In this document: piece by piece, positions 1 to 10,388 of the stretch
How positions within the stretch are numbered: the stretch's first letter is position 1
Layout of the letters: every line of letters begins with the position of its first letter
NCBI GenBank assembly: GCA_020736575.1
Contig: JAGPYM010000027.1
Coordinates: forward strand, 124,001 to 188,000
DNA length: 64,000 bases
Source of the DNA: Thelonectria olida
Taxonomy: Eukaryota > Ascomycota > Sordariomycetes > Hypocreales > Nectriaceae
Direction of reading: 5' to 3'
Made by a program: the position numbers and the translations under genes
Notes under the pieces: generated by a model
Told to the model about the DNA's origin: nothing
Database searches by the model: none
What the model saw: only the letters and a program-made list of their open reading frames with translations

Positions 1-582
1 GCAGACGAGGAAAACATGAGAAGTCAATGCTACCCGACGACATAACTCCCCACTCTTCCTTATCTCGACAAAGGATCCATTATCGCTTCGAGCGTCCTAA
101 TTTGACGAGGCTGGAGGCTTGTTCCCAACTAGCATCCTCAGAGCGGAGAGTCGACAGCTGGCCTCGGCACAGCGTTTCCGCGATATCTCACTTTCAGCCC
201 TGGTCCTGGATCAACAATGACTCGCTCCCAGCCCCCGCAGTTGCGCTCCAATCACCGTCACACTTGGACTTACCCATCAGGTGATGATATCTTGATTGCC
301 GGCTAAATTCCTGTCTTATACCCACCCCGGCGAACCTCGGTGAAACGGCCGGACTCGACCATCTGGGAAGGTCAAAAATGGTAATTCCGGACGCTTCTGA
401 GTCTCGACATGGTCAATCGGGACCGGGAACTCCGACTTGGCCGATTCCGAACTCACGCTCCAGACATCTAATTGCATTGCCTCTGCTAATTATGCTTGCG
501 GACGGGCTGAAATGGTCGTTTCCTCTCCTTCTGTTGCTCTCCCCTGGTTCTGTCCCCGCACATCCATCACGTCTAGCTATCG
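1..582. other. Upstream region of hexokinase-like gene
   Basis: No supported gene. Short open frames on both strands show no recognisable family and no continuation. The stretch most likely holds the 5' UTR and promoter of the gene starting at 583; an in-frame TAG at 574-576 precedes that start. Confidence 0.5.
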
Positions 583-2320
583 ATGATGCGACTCGCGTCC
601 TCTGATGATTTGCTGGTTCGGGCAGAGGAAATTGCTGGCCTGTTTGATATTGGGACAAAAGATGTCACTAAGATAACGAAGCATTTTGTTCAGCATATGA
701 GTACGTATTTCTCAATCCTTGCTTCTGTGAGAATTGAGAGCGCCCGCTAACACACTAATAATGCTAGAAAACGAGCTGAGCAATAATGGAGCCACACAGA
801 TACCAACCTTTGTGACAAAGATGCCCACTGGCTGTGAAAAGGGTCTGTTCCTAGCCGTGGACTTGGGCGGGACAAATTGTAGAGTCTGCTCTGTCGACTT
901 GCATGGCGATTCTAGCTACACATTGCGACAGTCGAAGCAAACTATTCCAAGACATGTCATGGTTAACCGCAGTCACAAGCCGCTCTTCAATTTCGTGGCG
1001 GAAGAAATAAAGTCGTTTCTCCATGCAAGCCACAGCGAATATGCAACTCTACATGCTCCCGATCAAAGACCAACGCTCAAATTAGGCTTCACGTTTAGCT
1101 TCACGTATGAGAATACCTCTCTATCACACGGAACCATGCTACAGTGGGACAAAGGGTGGGATATTCCTGATGCTCTCGGCCGAGATCCTTGCGAGATGCT
1201 GCAAACTGCCATCGACGAACTGGCATTACCAGTTCAAGTGTCAGCCCTGGTGAGCGATAGCGTCGGCACTCTCGTGTCGCGTTCATACACTTCTCCAGCA
1301 AATTCAGAAACTCTGATTGGAGCCATCTTTGGAACCGGCACCAATGCCGCCTACGTTGAGCGCTTGTCAAACGTGCACAAACTCGACAACCACGAGCAAT
1401 TCCAGGACAGCGAACCACAGAAAATCATGATAATCAACACGGAATGGGGTGCTTTTGATGAGAATATGGTCGTCTTGCCTTCAAATGACTTTGACGACAT
1501 GCTGGATGCGGCTTCATCGAACCCAAAACGCCAAATATTTGAAAAGAGAGTGTCTGGACTGTACTTGGGCGAACTACTCAGATTGGTCATCGTGACTCTG
1601 ATGGATAAGGAATTGTTCCAGATGGCGATGAACGGAAACTCGCCTTTGACGATAGCTTATGCGGTTGACAGCTCCTTTCTGACCTCTCTCGCACGAGAAA
1701 GTAGCGAAAACTTGGTCAATGCAAAGACGCAAGTTGAAGAAACCTTGAAAGTACAAGGCGTCTCTCAAGGAGATGTCCAAGCAATACGGATGATGGCCAG
1801 AGCTATTGCGCGTCGGTCCGCGAGACTTGCGGCTGCGGCACTCGCGGCTACCATCATTCAATCAGGGAGGCTTACTTCTGTGGGTTCGAGTCCATGTTCA
1901 AGTACAACGTCGGTCAATGGGACGAAGAAGAAATCTATGCGTGGAGATGCAGAGGTTTCCCGTAAGAGCCTCAACGGCTTCCGCAAAGCATTGTCGCACA
2001 TCAACCGCCTTGTACGCAAGATCTTGGGTACGCTGAGACTTTTACCCACAGATACCTCCACGCAAGGATCATTCGCTGGAAGACCCGAAGGGAAACATTG
2101 CGGACCACGGGAACAACTAATCGATATTGGAATTGATGGTTCCCTTTTCGAATTTTATCCCGCTTTCGAAGACGATATTCACGAAGCGCTCCGAGAGGTA
2201 CCAGATATTGGAACAGAAGGATTAAGGAGAATCACCATGGGGCTTACGAAGGACGGATCAGGCGTGGGCGCAGCTCTGGTAGCTCAGTTGGCTCACGAGG
2301 TTGAAACATTAGACAACTAG
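583..2320 (+). CDS. Atypical hexokinase family protein
   Basis: Two-exon gene: 583-700 and 768-2320, intron 701-767 with GTACGT donor, GCTAAC branch site and TAG acceptor; 556 residues against about 490 for classical fungal hexokinases. Seen: the phosphate-1 loop DLGGTN at residues 71-76, the sugar-binding LGFTFSF segment, the catalytic Asp at 203 inside SDSVGTL (usually NDTVGTL), GTGTNA, NTEWGAF and the adenosine segment GSGVGAA (usually GSGKGAA). A serine- and basic-rich insertion at about residues 405-490 separates the last two blocks and is absent from classical enzymes. Known: filamentous ascomycetes carry divergent hexokinase-like proteins, such as the Aspergillus XprF/HxkC type, that act in nutrient signalling rather than glycolysis. 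Inference: the substitutions plus insertion place this gene in that group; kinase activity is uncertain although the catalytic Asp remains. The start is the first ATG after an in-frame stop. Confidence 0.85.
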
Positions 2321-3244
2321 AATCATAGAGTAGGAAAGCTGGTGCACAGCATATAGGAATGTGGCATAGATAAATGACTATACAGGGGCCAAAAAGACGA
2401 AGGGTTTTTGTTGGATTCTTTTAAAACAAGTCTCTAGCACTATAACGAACGTGGGACGCTCCGGATAATTGTGGACAAGGAACACGCAAGCCGTCTATCC
2501 GTAAGACCCTGGCTACTCACGAGAAGCCTTGGAGTAAGGCACCAGAAGGAGTTGAATATGCGGCACGGTCCCTGGGTTATACTCGTTGCAGAACCGAGCG
2601 ACTGGTCGATAATTGGCATCGCTAATTACAAGCATCGAGTACAAGAACTGAACAAACCGTCGGTACATAAGACTATCAGTTGGCCCCGAAGACATGCCAT
2701 GGTTGTGGTTCAACATCAACTGCGTTTCTCTTCTCTCTTTGGCATTTGCAACGCAAGACTGTCTCAACGAAGGTGTGACAACCGCCAATCAAGACCATTT
2801 CAGCATGCAGTTGGCTGGAAACTGTAAAGGACTCGAGAAATCCTATCGTGAGCAATGGCATCACAATCATCAAAACTACTGGAGCTTGGGGAGTTCCAGC
2901 CGGTGGGCCATTCAGGTGCTGTTCTCTGACAATGAGCAAGGACTGAGAGTGAGAACAACTAGAATCTGCTTGCTTACTACATGGGCCAGCTGGTCGAGTC
3001 TTGGCAGACCGGTGCTTCAGAGACCAGCGAGCAACTGTTCAACGGAAGTGCATCGAGCATCACCGTATTTCAGTCGTCAAGGCGAAAGACATGTCCTTCT
3101 GAGCTTGCCGGAACGTATCTTTGAGGTTGACAATCGTTTCTTTGTGCCATGCCAACGAAATCACCGAGTCTCGCCCCTTGCCTCGATTAACTTACCGTAC
3201 ACGATTTGGTGCAATTCACTAATAACAGCTTGTTTTTTTTGAGA
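2321..3244. other. Intergenic, no supported gene
   Basis: A plus-strand frame at 2694-3242 begins with a hydrophobic, signal-like stretch, but it resembles no family I recognise and lacks convincing splice continuations. The right edge may hold eroded 3' sequence of the serine hydrolase remnant on the minus strand. Confidence 0.4.
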
Positions 3245-3639
3245 TAGTGCTGCTTAGCACATCGTTCTGTAGTCACACCGTCTGGCATCGGTGGGATGCC
3301 GGTGCGGTGAGACTATGCATTTTCGACGGTAGTAGTCTCCTTGCCGTTGGTACCGAACTCTGGCCAGTACTTGACAATTGGATCATCGAGGCGGAGAAGA
3401 CCACGATCGGCTTGAATGTGAACCGCCAGAGCAGTGATGCCCTTTGTAACTGAAAAGACGGGGAAAATCGTGTTGGAAGTGACTGGGCTCTTCTCTGCGA
3501 CACCCGCATGTCCGGCGGTCCCTTCCGCGATAAGGCGACTGCGATAGTATGCGGCTACAGATAGTCCTGCCTCCCCGCGGCTCAGAACCGTTTGGAAAGC
3601 CGCCGCAAGGCGTGGATCCGAAGCAGTCATGTTAGACAT
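3245..3639 (-). pseudogene. Beta-lactamase-related serine hydrolase, truncated
   Basis: The minus-strand frame reads as the N-terminal quarter of a class C beta-lactamase/esterase-like protein (about 400 residues when intact). It shows the catalytic Ser-x-x-Lys tetrad SVTK within a VFSVTKGITAL block, followed by the usual DRGLLRLDDP and YWPEFG segments. After ENA at 3316 the frame meets a TAG and then continues with SHRTGIPPMPDG, which is exactly what follows in the family (the SH-x-SG/TG block). The stop is therefore an in-frame nonsense mutation. Beyond about 3240 no family resemblance can be followed, so the C-terminal two thirds are missing or unrecognisable. Family enzymes hydrolyse esters or amides, often on small secondary metabolites. 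It is most likely non-functional. Confidence 0.65.
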
Positions 3640-4782
3640 GTTGGCGTCTTGAAGTCTCGTGAATTGAAGGCGCTCGGTCCGACTTTGATTATGATTGCAT
3701 CAGCATCCTCGAATTCGAGAACGCAGAGGGATTCGGCACAATTTCCACGCTACTTGCTAGCCCTGAACTCGCAAAATAAGTAGGCGAGGATTGCGCGGCG
3801 TTCATGGATGCGGCCAAGACGAAGGCGGTGGTGATGGAAGAAACAATAGAATCACGACGTTGATATCTGGAACACCTATGCGTGGCCAATCGCAGTGACG
3901 GTTACGATTGCTAGGTACGCGAGATGAATATTGATCACATCAGCTGTTTTCATGCATGTATAGGAGCAGGCTGTAAGACTCCCAGAGCTGCATGAGAAAC
4001 TCTTGCAGGTGCAAATAAGTCAGGACAGCATCAGTCGCAATACAGGCCATTTCAGTAAACTCAAAGTAATATTCAATTTTTTTTTATGCATTATGGCGAT
4101 GAATTTCTTGGTCAAAATAAGATTTCCGAGGAGTTCTTAAATAAACCACGGCCACTCTGAACGATGCTGCTTTATCAAGAGGAACCGTGGCGTCGAGACT
4201 TTGCAGACTACGCTGGGGAACTCAGAATCTTGATAGGGGGTAGAGATAACAACCCGAAGTTTACGGACATGATGTGAAAGACAGAAATATACAAATGAAC
4301 GTGAAAAGCAAGCTAGTCGAGACGAGACTGACACAACGGGTGGCCCCGCGGAACCCGCGCGTCGCTTAGCATATGGACAAACATGGATCATGAGCCAAAT
4401 CTTAACGGCCATGTGATACTTCTATAGGGTTATGCATGGCAGCCTGGACAGCCCGACTGTTCCGAATTTGCGTCGAGCGGCACTGCCACCAGACTCGGTT
4501 AGATCCAGGTGGTCAGGACGATTTGGTCGCGTAAACCCCTAGGGTCTCGGGGGTATGATCTACATACTGAGGTCTCGGGATACGACAAGTGCCGAGTTAC
4601 TGACACGTAGTAAATAGCCTGCTACGTAAGCAACTGTCTGCGTAGATAGCCAACATCTTGTCTTGACACATCACCTCGCATTTCTCAATGACCTATCTAT
4701 TTCCAGTTCTCACCACCACCACCACTGGCTGCAGTATCCATTTCAACTGTGGACAATGTGTATGTACTTGCGTGTCTCGACG
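3640..4782. other. Intergenic, no supported gene
   Basis: I see no family-like open frame on either strand. It probably holds the promoter regions of the two neighbouring remnants, which point away from each other. A short A/T run occurs near 4075-4085. Confidence 0.4.
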
Positions 4783-6447
4783 ATGAATACATCTCCTTCT
4801 CAGTTCAGAATATGCACGCGAGGTCTCACAAGACTGCCTCGACTTCAATTTCATCCCTTGCATTTTCCCAATGCTGCCGGGCCTCGTTACTTGGCCACCC
4901 GTGCAATTGAGCAAAAGCCAGATCTGATCGTGGTCGGCGGCGGAATAACTGGACTATCAGCAAGCATAGAAGCTGCTGAGAAGGGCGCTTCGGTACTCTT
5001 GCTGGAGCGATTTCATGGTGGTGGCACCACAGCCTTATCAGGCGGTGTTGTCTATGCTGGGGGAGGAACGCGCTAGCAAAAGGAGGCTGGTTATGACGAC
5101 ACCCTGGACAACATGCTTGCGTACCTACACCAGGAGGCAGGAGATGCTGTTAGCGAGGGAACTTTTAAGAGATTCTGCGATACGAGCGTTGAGCATCTCG
5201 AATGGCTTGAGAAGCACGGCGCACAGGTATCAATGTGTCCATATAAAACAAGCTATCCAACTAACCGGCATTGCCTGTATTATTCGGGGTCGGAAAAGGC
5301 ACATCTATTTGCCGAACTTGCAAACCTGTCCCACGAGGCCATCGCATGGTTCATCCTAGCTTTTTCGTAGGTGGTCTTGCCAAAGTTCTCCTTGATTCTG
5401 CAAAACGATTGAACGTTCGACTCTTGCCTGCGAGCAAAGTTGAGGAGATCGTTACGAATTGGAAAGGTTCTGTTAAGGGAGTCAAGTACCGGACTTTGGG
5501 AGAGGAAACTCAAGGGTTTGTGAAGCACAAGAGACTCACCCAGAAGGCTCTCAAGTACCAGCTAATGCTCCCCCCTTCGGCTGCGTTCCTCCATAAACGC
5601 GCCTACAACTTCTGGCAACGCCACCTTCAGCTGTCTCTACTGAGGCACCGGTTGTCATCCTTGCCGCAAGCGGCTTCACTTTCAATCAAGAGATGCAAAA
5701 CTAGCATCTTCCCAAGTTTTCCGGTGTTGACACTCTCGGCACACCAGCCAATAATGGAGCCGGGATCAACCTAGGCATCGCAGCTGGGGGTTCGACATCT
5801 TACATGAACCGCATGTCAGCTTGGCGTTTTCTGTATCCGCCAACAGCTCTCCTTGAAGGCGTTGATGTGTCGAAGAAAGGAGAGCGCATGGGAGCTGAGG
5901 ATGTTTATGGAACTATATTGACAGAAAAGACGATTCTAGATTTCCAGTCCCGGGGCTTCTTGATTTTAGATTCTGCTCAATGGGCCAAGGCTAAGAAGCA
6001 GCTCTCAGGGCAGACTGCCTCATTGGTGAGGCTACAGAGAACTCATTGGCTATATTGGTGTCACAAAAAGGCCAGTTCCCTTGCGAAGCTGGTAGAGAAA
6101 TCTTGAATCTCAACACCAGGTTTTTCAATGCCTATAATGAAGCCATCGAGAAAGATGAACCGGATCCGATGCACAAGATGTCCGACACATGCTCGCCTAT
6201 TCTGAAACCACCGTTCTATGGCATCGATGTCTCCGCAATGCCAAACATGAGACCACAGGCAGTCCTAGGTCTCACACTAGGTAGTCTGAGGGTCGACGAA
6301 GACACAGGGCTTGTTCTCAGTGATGGCGGAAAGATAATCAGAGGTCTTTATGCCGCTGGACGAACTGCTGTAGGTGTTTGCTTACAGAGGTATATCAGCG
6401 TCTTTTCAGGAAGAAGGGCGGCCCAGCACGCTATATTGAGTATGTAA
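4783..6447 (+). pseudogene. FAD-binding ketosteroid-dehydrogenase/fumarate-reductase-like flavoprotein, broken
   Basis: All segments of a KstD/fumarate reductase-type flavoprotein are present in order on the plus strand but no single frame carries them. The N-terminus has a basic, presequence-like leader and the dinucleotide-binding motif VVGGGITGLSA followed by TTALSGGVVYAGGG. An in-frame TAG at 5074-5076 interrupts it, yet the family-like sequence resumes directly (QKEAGYDDT). The frame shifts near 5350, near 5520-5640 and near 6010-6040, and a second TAG sits at 5701-5703 between NQEMQN and HLPKFSG. The C-terminal FAD-closing block (GGKIIRGLYAAGR) is recognisable at about 6320-6365. Two nonsense codons and at least three frameshifts rule out splicing as an explanation. 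An intact copy would be a FAD enzyme introducing or reducing a C=C bond next to a ketone. Confidence 0.8.
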
Positions 6448-7159
6448 ATAGAACGTGTATCTGTGAATTGACTTTTTTGTAGTCAATCTTAAGTCTACTG
6501 GTCTCAATAAGTAAGTTATATTTCTTCAGATTCGTGATCCGACTACTGTTGGACACGATACCTGTGATCGAATGACCATTGACCGTGCGGTATCCAACAA
6601 CAAGGACATGGCTCCATGTGCCCAACCTCGGCTGCGGGGTACCTCGCACTTGAATGAATTGCGATTAGCGATCTCCACTCCACACCCGTGTGAGCAACCC
6701 AAGCCTAAGCTGGGGCGAGATACGTCGGTCGACGGACTTTACGAGCTCCTTTCCTTATTTCCGTTCATGAAAGTTCACGGCCGGAACGATAACTTAGTCC
6801 TTGGTTCCGGTCTGGACTGTTCGGGCCTTTCAATGGCCAACTTTGTCCTTACCACTATGATTTGATGAGTCTCAGCGCGGAGCTGAAGGGACTGGCGTTG
6901 AGCCGTCGGCTTAACTTTGGGCCAGAGTGCATCTGTAGCGAATATTTCACCGCTGGCGTTGTTCCCTCATTCCTCCTACAGCCGGCTGCTCGTAAGGTGC
7001 AACACTGCGGTGACGTTAGTTCTCTCTTTTACACCAAGGAAGGAAAGAATACATAGAAGTGGCTTTGGCACCTCTTCGCCACCTACTCCTCGCACCAAAC
7101 CTCCCTTCTACTCCCAAGTACATCACGAAATCATATTTTACCCACTCCCGCACGACAAC
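6448..7159. other. Intergenic / SDR promoter region
   Basis: No supported gene. The SDR frame stays open for 81 codons upstream of the chosen ATG, but that stretch lacks family similarity, so it is treated as 5' leader. Confidence 0.45.
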
Positions 7160-8092
7160 ATGTCTTGCTCCGGCGTCTCGTTCAACCCCGATCAGGATAT
7201 GCCTGACCTCTCTGGGAAGGTTGTCCTCGTAACCGGAGGCAATGCTGGCCTGGGGTTCGAGACTATCCGGCAGCTGTCGAAACATAACCCGGCACTCATC
7301 TATCTTGCGGCGCGATCTCAAGCAAAGGGAGAGGAAGCTATCAAGAAACTCAACGAGCTGAACCCCAAAGCTCCGCCGATCAAATTTCTTAGCTTAGACC
7401 TCGCCTCATTCGACAGCATTAAAGCCGCAGCCCGAACCTTTCGACATGCATCCGATCGGCTCGATATCCTTATCAACAATGCCGGGATCATGATGACACC
7501 AGAAGGCCTCACGAAAGAAGGATATGAGATCCAATTCGGAACCAACCACATGGGCCCTGCTCTCTTTACCCAACTCCTGCTTCCAACGTTGAAGCATACC
7601 GCTACTATCAACCCTGACGTACGCGTCATTTTCCTCTCATCGAATCTATCGGCTTCCGCACCCAAGAACACCTATCAGCTGGGGGAATTGAAGACTACTA
7701 TGCCCAATATCGCAACTAGGCACCGCTACGGGATTTCTAAAGTTGCAAACATCCACTACGCTGCTGCATTTGCTGAGAGACATAGGGAACTGAAGTGCAT
7801 CAGCGTGCATCCTGGCATCGTCCTAACAAATCTCACTAGACCATTACTCGACAGCTATCCCGGACTCGTCCGTAAGGGCATTGAATTGGGCTTGAAAGCG
7901 ACTTCTGTAACTGTTGATGAGGGCGCTTTGAACCAACTTTGGGCAGCAACTAGTACTGAAGCGAAAAGTGGCGTCTTCTACTACCCGGTTGGGATGACTG
8001 GCAAAGGGTCAAAACTGAGCGAGAACGAGGAACAGCGAGAGAAGTTATGGAGTTGGACTTTAAAGGAGCTTCAAGACCATGTCGAGCTGTAA
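7160..8092 (+). CDS. Short-chain dehydrogenase/reductase (WWOX/retinol dehydrogenase-like)
   Basis: Intronless, 310 residues, the usual size of a classical-to-extended fungal SDR. Seen: the Rossmann motif TGGNAGLG at residues 25-32, the structural NNAG motif, the family NHMGPALFTQLLLP segment and the catalytic YGISK with Tyr190 and Lys194 (YxxxK). The SHPG-like block appears as SVHPGIVLTNL. Known: these enzymes oxidise alcohols or reduce ketones/aldehydes with NAD(P)(H), often in detoxification or secondary metabolism. The ATG at 7160 was chosen because similarity begins about 15 residues later and the preceding open sequence does not look coding. It lies between a dead flavoprotein gene and an OYE gene, but no biosynthetic core enzyme is nearby, so a pathway cannot be named. 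The substrate is unknown. Confidence 0.9.
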   Translation: MSCSGVSFNPDQDMPDLSGKVVLVTGGNAGLGFETIRQLSKHNPALIYLAARSQAKGEEAIKKLNELNPKAPPIKFLSLDLASFDSIKAAARTFRHASDRLDILINNAGIMMTPEGLTKEGYEIQFGTNHMGPALFTQLLLPTLKHTATINPDVRVIFLSSNLSASAPKNTYQLGELKTTMPNIATRHRYGISKVANIHYAAAFAERHRELKCISVHPGIVLTNLTRPLLDSYPGLVRKGIELGLKATSVTVDEGALNQLWAATSTEAKSGVFYYPVGMTGKGSKLSENEEQREKLWSWTLKELQDHVEL

Positions 8093-8387
8093 ACTCCTAT
8101 ATGGTATAGAACAGATACTGTGCAGGCATGTTTATTACAGATTTGTAGGTCCCTGCATAAGTTAGCTATTATGGATGTCTGGATTTAATTTAGAGTTAAT
8201 ATTAAGCTAACCCGAAGAATAAAAACCACCACGTCTATGTGTTAGTGGCATCTATTCCTCTGAATATTATATAGTAATAGCTTCGTACAGTATGCGGCCA
8301 TAAGTCTGCGACCACCGACGCGAGTCAAATCGCAAATTTCTTCCCAACCACCCCGATTTCTTCCATCTTTAACAACATCACAATAAA

Positions 8388-8807
8388 ATGCCTCCGAGAC
8401 GCAGTTTTAGTCTAGAGATATCAGGGAATCGCTAAAAACATTATGAGTTTTCTCCCCAGGTAAAAGCAGCCATTTTGACTAAGCTAGATACTGGTCTTTT
8501 TGCTGGGGCAGTTTCTTAAGAGTTTAACACTATACACTCAACTGTCCTAATAGCACTCAAGGAACACTACTGTCCGAATAGGATACAAGATAGAACGATT
8601 AATGGCAATATAGCAGACAAATGTAGTATAACGACGGCTTATTAAGCCATCGGAGCATGTACAGTGGGCGTGCTCGCTAGAGTTACAGAATCATGTCCTA
8701 GGTCAGGTTCATTCAAAGTAAAAATTGTCCATAAAATTCTTTGGACAAGTAAAATGATTCAACTCGGAGGGGCTTGCTAGGATTGCCATCAATTGCCTGA
8801 GCCTTAA
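8388..8807 (+). mobile_element. RIP-mutated Tc1/mariner transposase remnant
   Basis: A frame starting with MPPRRS at 8388 reads as the N-terminal helix-turn-helix part of a Tc1/mariner-type transposase (EISGNR, KHYEFSP, KAAIL, STV blocks). It is broken by TAA codons at 8433-8435 and 8517-8519 and further stops downstream. Both stops sit where a glutamine is the natural residue, so CAA-to-TAA changes (C to T in CpA context) explain them. No catalytic DDE region or terminal repeats could be made out; the surrounding 8.1-8.9 kb is AT-rich and featureless. It is inferred to be an old, RIP-inactivated element fragment. Confidence 0.55.
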
Positions 8808-8926
8808 CCCTATTAGAACAACAGTATAATTGCGACCGTCACATATATTATATAAACATACCGCAGGACTCATCTTCTCTCGATTGATAATCCTTCCAAT
8901 AACCGTCTCAAGTATTGTAAACTAGG

Positions 8927-10388
8927 CTAGGATTTAGCCATTTTCCGAATCTGTTCACCGTACCAAGACTACGAATTTCGTTAGCAAATCACTATTAACC
9001 CGGAAAGAATGACAAGGCTTTGCCACGAAAATAAAAAATGAAAACTGACCGTTTCAGCGCTGGCGCCGATTGCTTGCGCGCCCACGAATCTAGCGAACCA
9101 TGTTTGACGAATTCTCCGAGCGTACAACCTCGCGTCCTGGTCCTGTGTTTCCGGATTCAGAACAACATTTTTGGGTAGCTTAGGATTTAAAACAGACGGC
9201 CTAGCGATGCCAGCCATTTCACATCCGCCATTTACAATAGCGGCATCTATGCCTTGTCGAGAACGAAAGCCGCCCGTCACCATCAAGGGAACATCGGGGA
9301 TCTCTTTTCGAACTGCAGCTGCGAAGTCCAGGAAAAATGCTTCACGTCCTTTAGTCCGAGTTGATTCCTCGTTTTTCATATCGCTCACACCCAACATCAT
9401 CTGCGTTGGTCACCATATCAGAAAGAGCACAAGATATTTTCTTTGGGTAGAAGTAATGAACACAAAAATGAGACGACGTACTGTTGGTTTTTCGTAGGTT
9501 CCGCCACTGACTTCCACGAAATCCACTCCAGCAGCAGTGATGAGCTTCAGCTGTTCCATGCAATCACTAAACTCGGTTGGGGATTGATGATCAACTGAAT
9601 TGAGCTTGATGCCAAGGCAAAAGCTCTTTGGGACAACGGCCCGAATCCCACTGATGATGTCTAAGACAATTTTCGTTCGGGCTGCTGGAGATCCGCCATA
9701 TTCGTCTGTTCGCTTGTTCGACTTGTTCGATAGGAACTGCGCCAGCAAGTACCCGTGGGCTGCATGTAACTCGGCTCCGGAGAAGCCTGCTTCTGCTGAC
9801 AGTCGAGCAGTATCCACAAACCGAGAGATAGCGTACTTGATCTCCTGGGTGGACATTTCCTTCGGTGTTCCAAAGATCATGTGGCTGAATGCGCAAGCGA
9901 GGAATCCCCCACCAAAGTCCATGGGGATAGCACTAGGAGCAATGCTCTTCTCAAAGAAACCCCGCGTTCCAGCCCCAACTGGAGACTGCCTTCCAGGGTG
10001 ATTGACCTGAACAATGGTAGGAGTGCCGTTGCGAAGACATGTAGCAGCCCAAGGCTTCCATGCCTCTAACTGTTTATTATACCCGATTGTGTCGTTAAAT
10101 GCAACGTCTAATGGTCCGCCGAGATATCTCAGGTCCACTTGGACGTTCCCTAGAATGTCGCTTGTCAGTGGAAGTTGATTTAGGGCATTTCTTTATCTAC
10201 AAACCTGTGATAATCATGCCCCATCCTCCATCAGCCCACGGCCCATACGAGGATATCAGGCTTTTGGTTGGAAGACCGAGCTTATCGGCCATATTCTCGG
10301 CCATTGCCGCCTTGACAAGGCGATTCGGTAACGTGAGGCCACATTTAAGCGTGAGTGGCTGCGCGAGGTGCAATTTTGACGCGGTCAT
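8927..10388 (-). CDS. NADH:flavin oxidoreductase, Old Yellow Enzyme family
   Basis: Four exons on the minus strand: 10388-10205, 10149-9482, 9400-9050, 8968-8927; all three introns have GT..AG ends and keep frame, giving 414 residues. Seen: N-terminal [12 protein letters not shown] and [13 protein letters not shown], the substrate-site pair in [16 protein letters not shown], the [13 protein letters not shown] active-site segment (the H-x-A-H-G block), the [10 protein letters not shown] segment and the phosphate-binding [10 protein letters not shown]. The last exon of 14 codons supplies the usual WYGEQI ending and a stop; without it the frame would run on into non-family sequence. Known: FMN enzymes of this class reduce activated C=C bonds with NAD(P)H. 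It may act on electrophiles for detoxification or in a lost pathway; the substrate is not readable. Confidence 0.9.

Noticed and set aside
2694..3242. Plus-strand frame of 182 codons with a signal-like start
   Set aside because: Beyond the first 25 residues there is no ordered pattern or family similarity, and it runs antisense to the serine hydrolase remnant's flank.
5074..5076. In-frame TAG of the flavoprotein explained as part of an intron
   Set aside because: Family-like sequence continues in the same frame directly on both sides, leaving no room for an intron.
3245..10388. Secondary-metabolite cluster (hydrolase, flavoprotein, SDR, OYE)
   Set aside because: No polyketide, peptide or terpene core enzyme and no cluster regulator is present; two of the four genes are broken.
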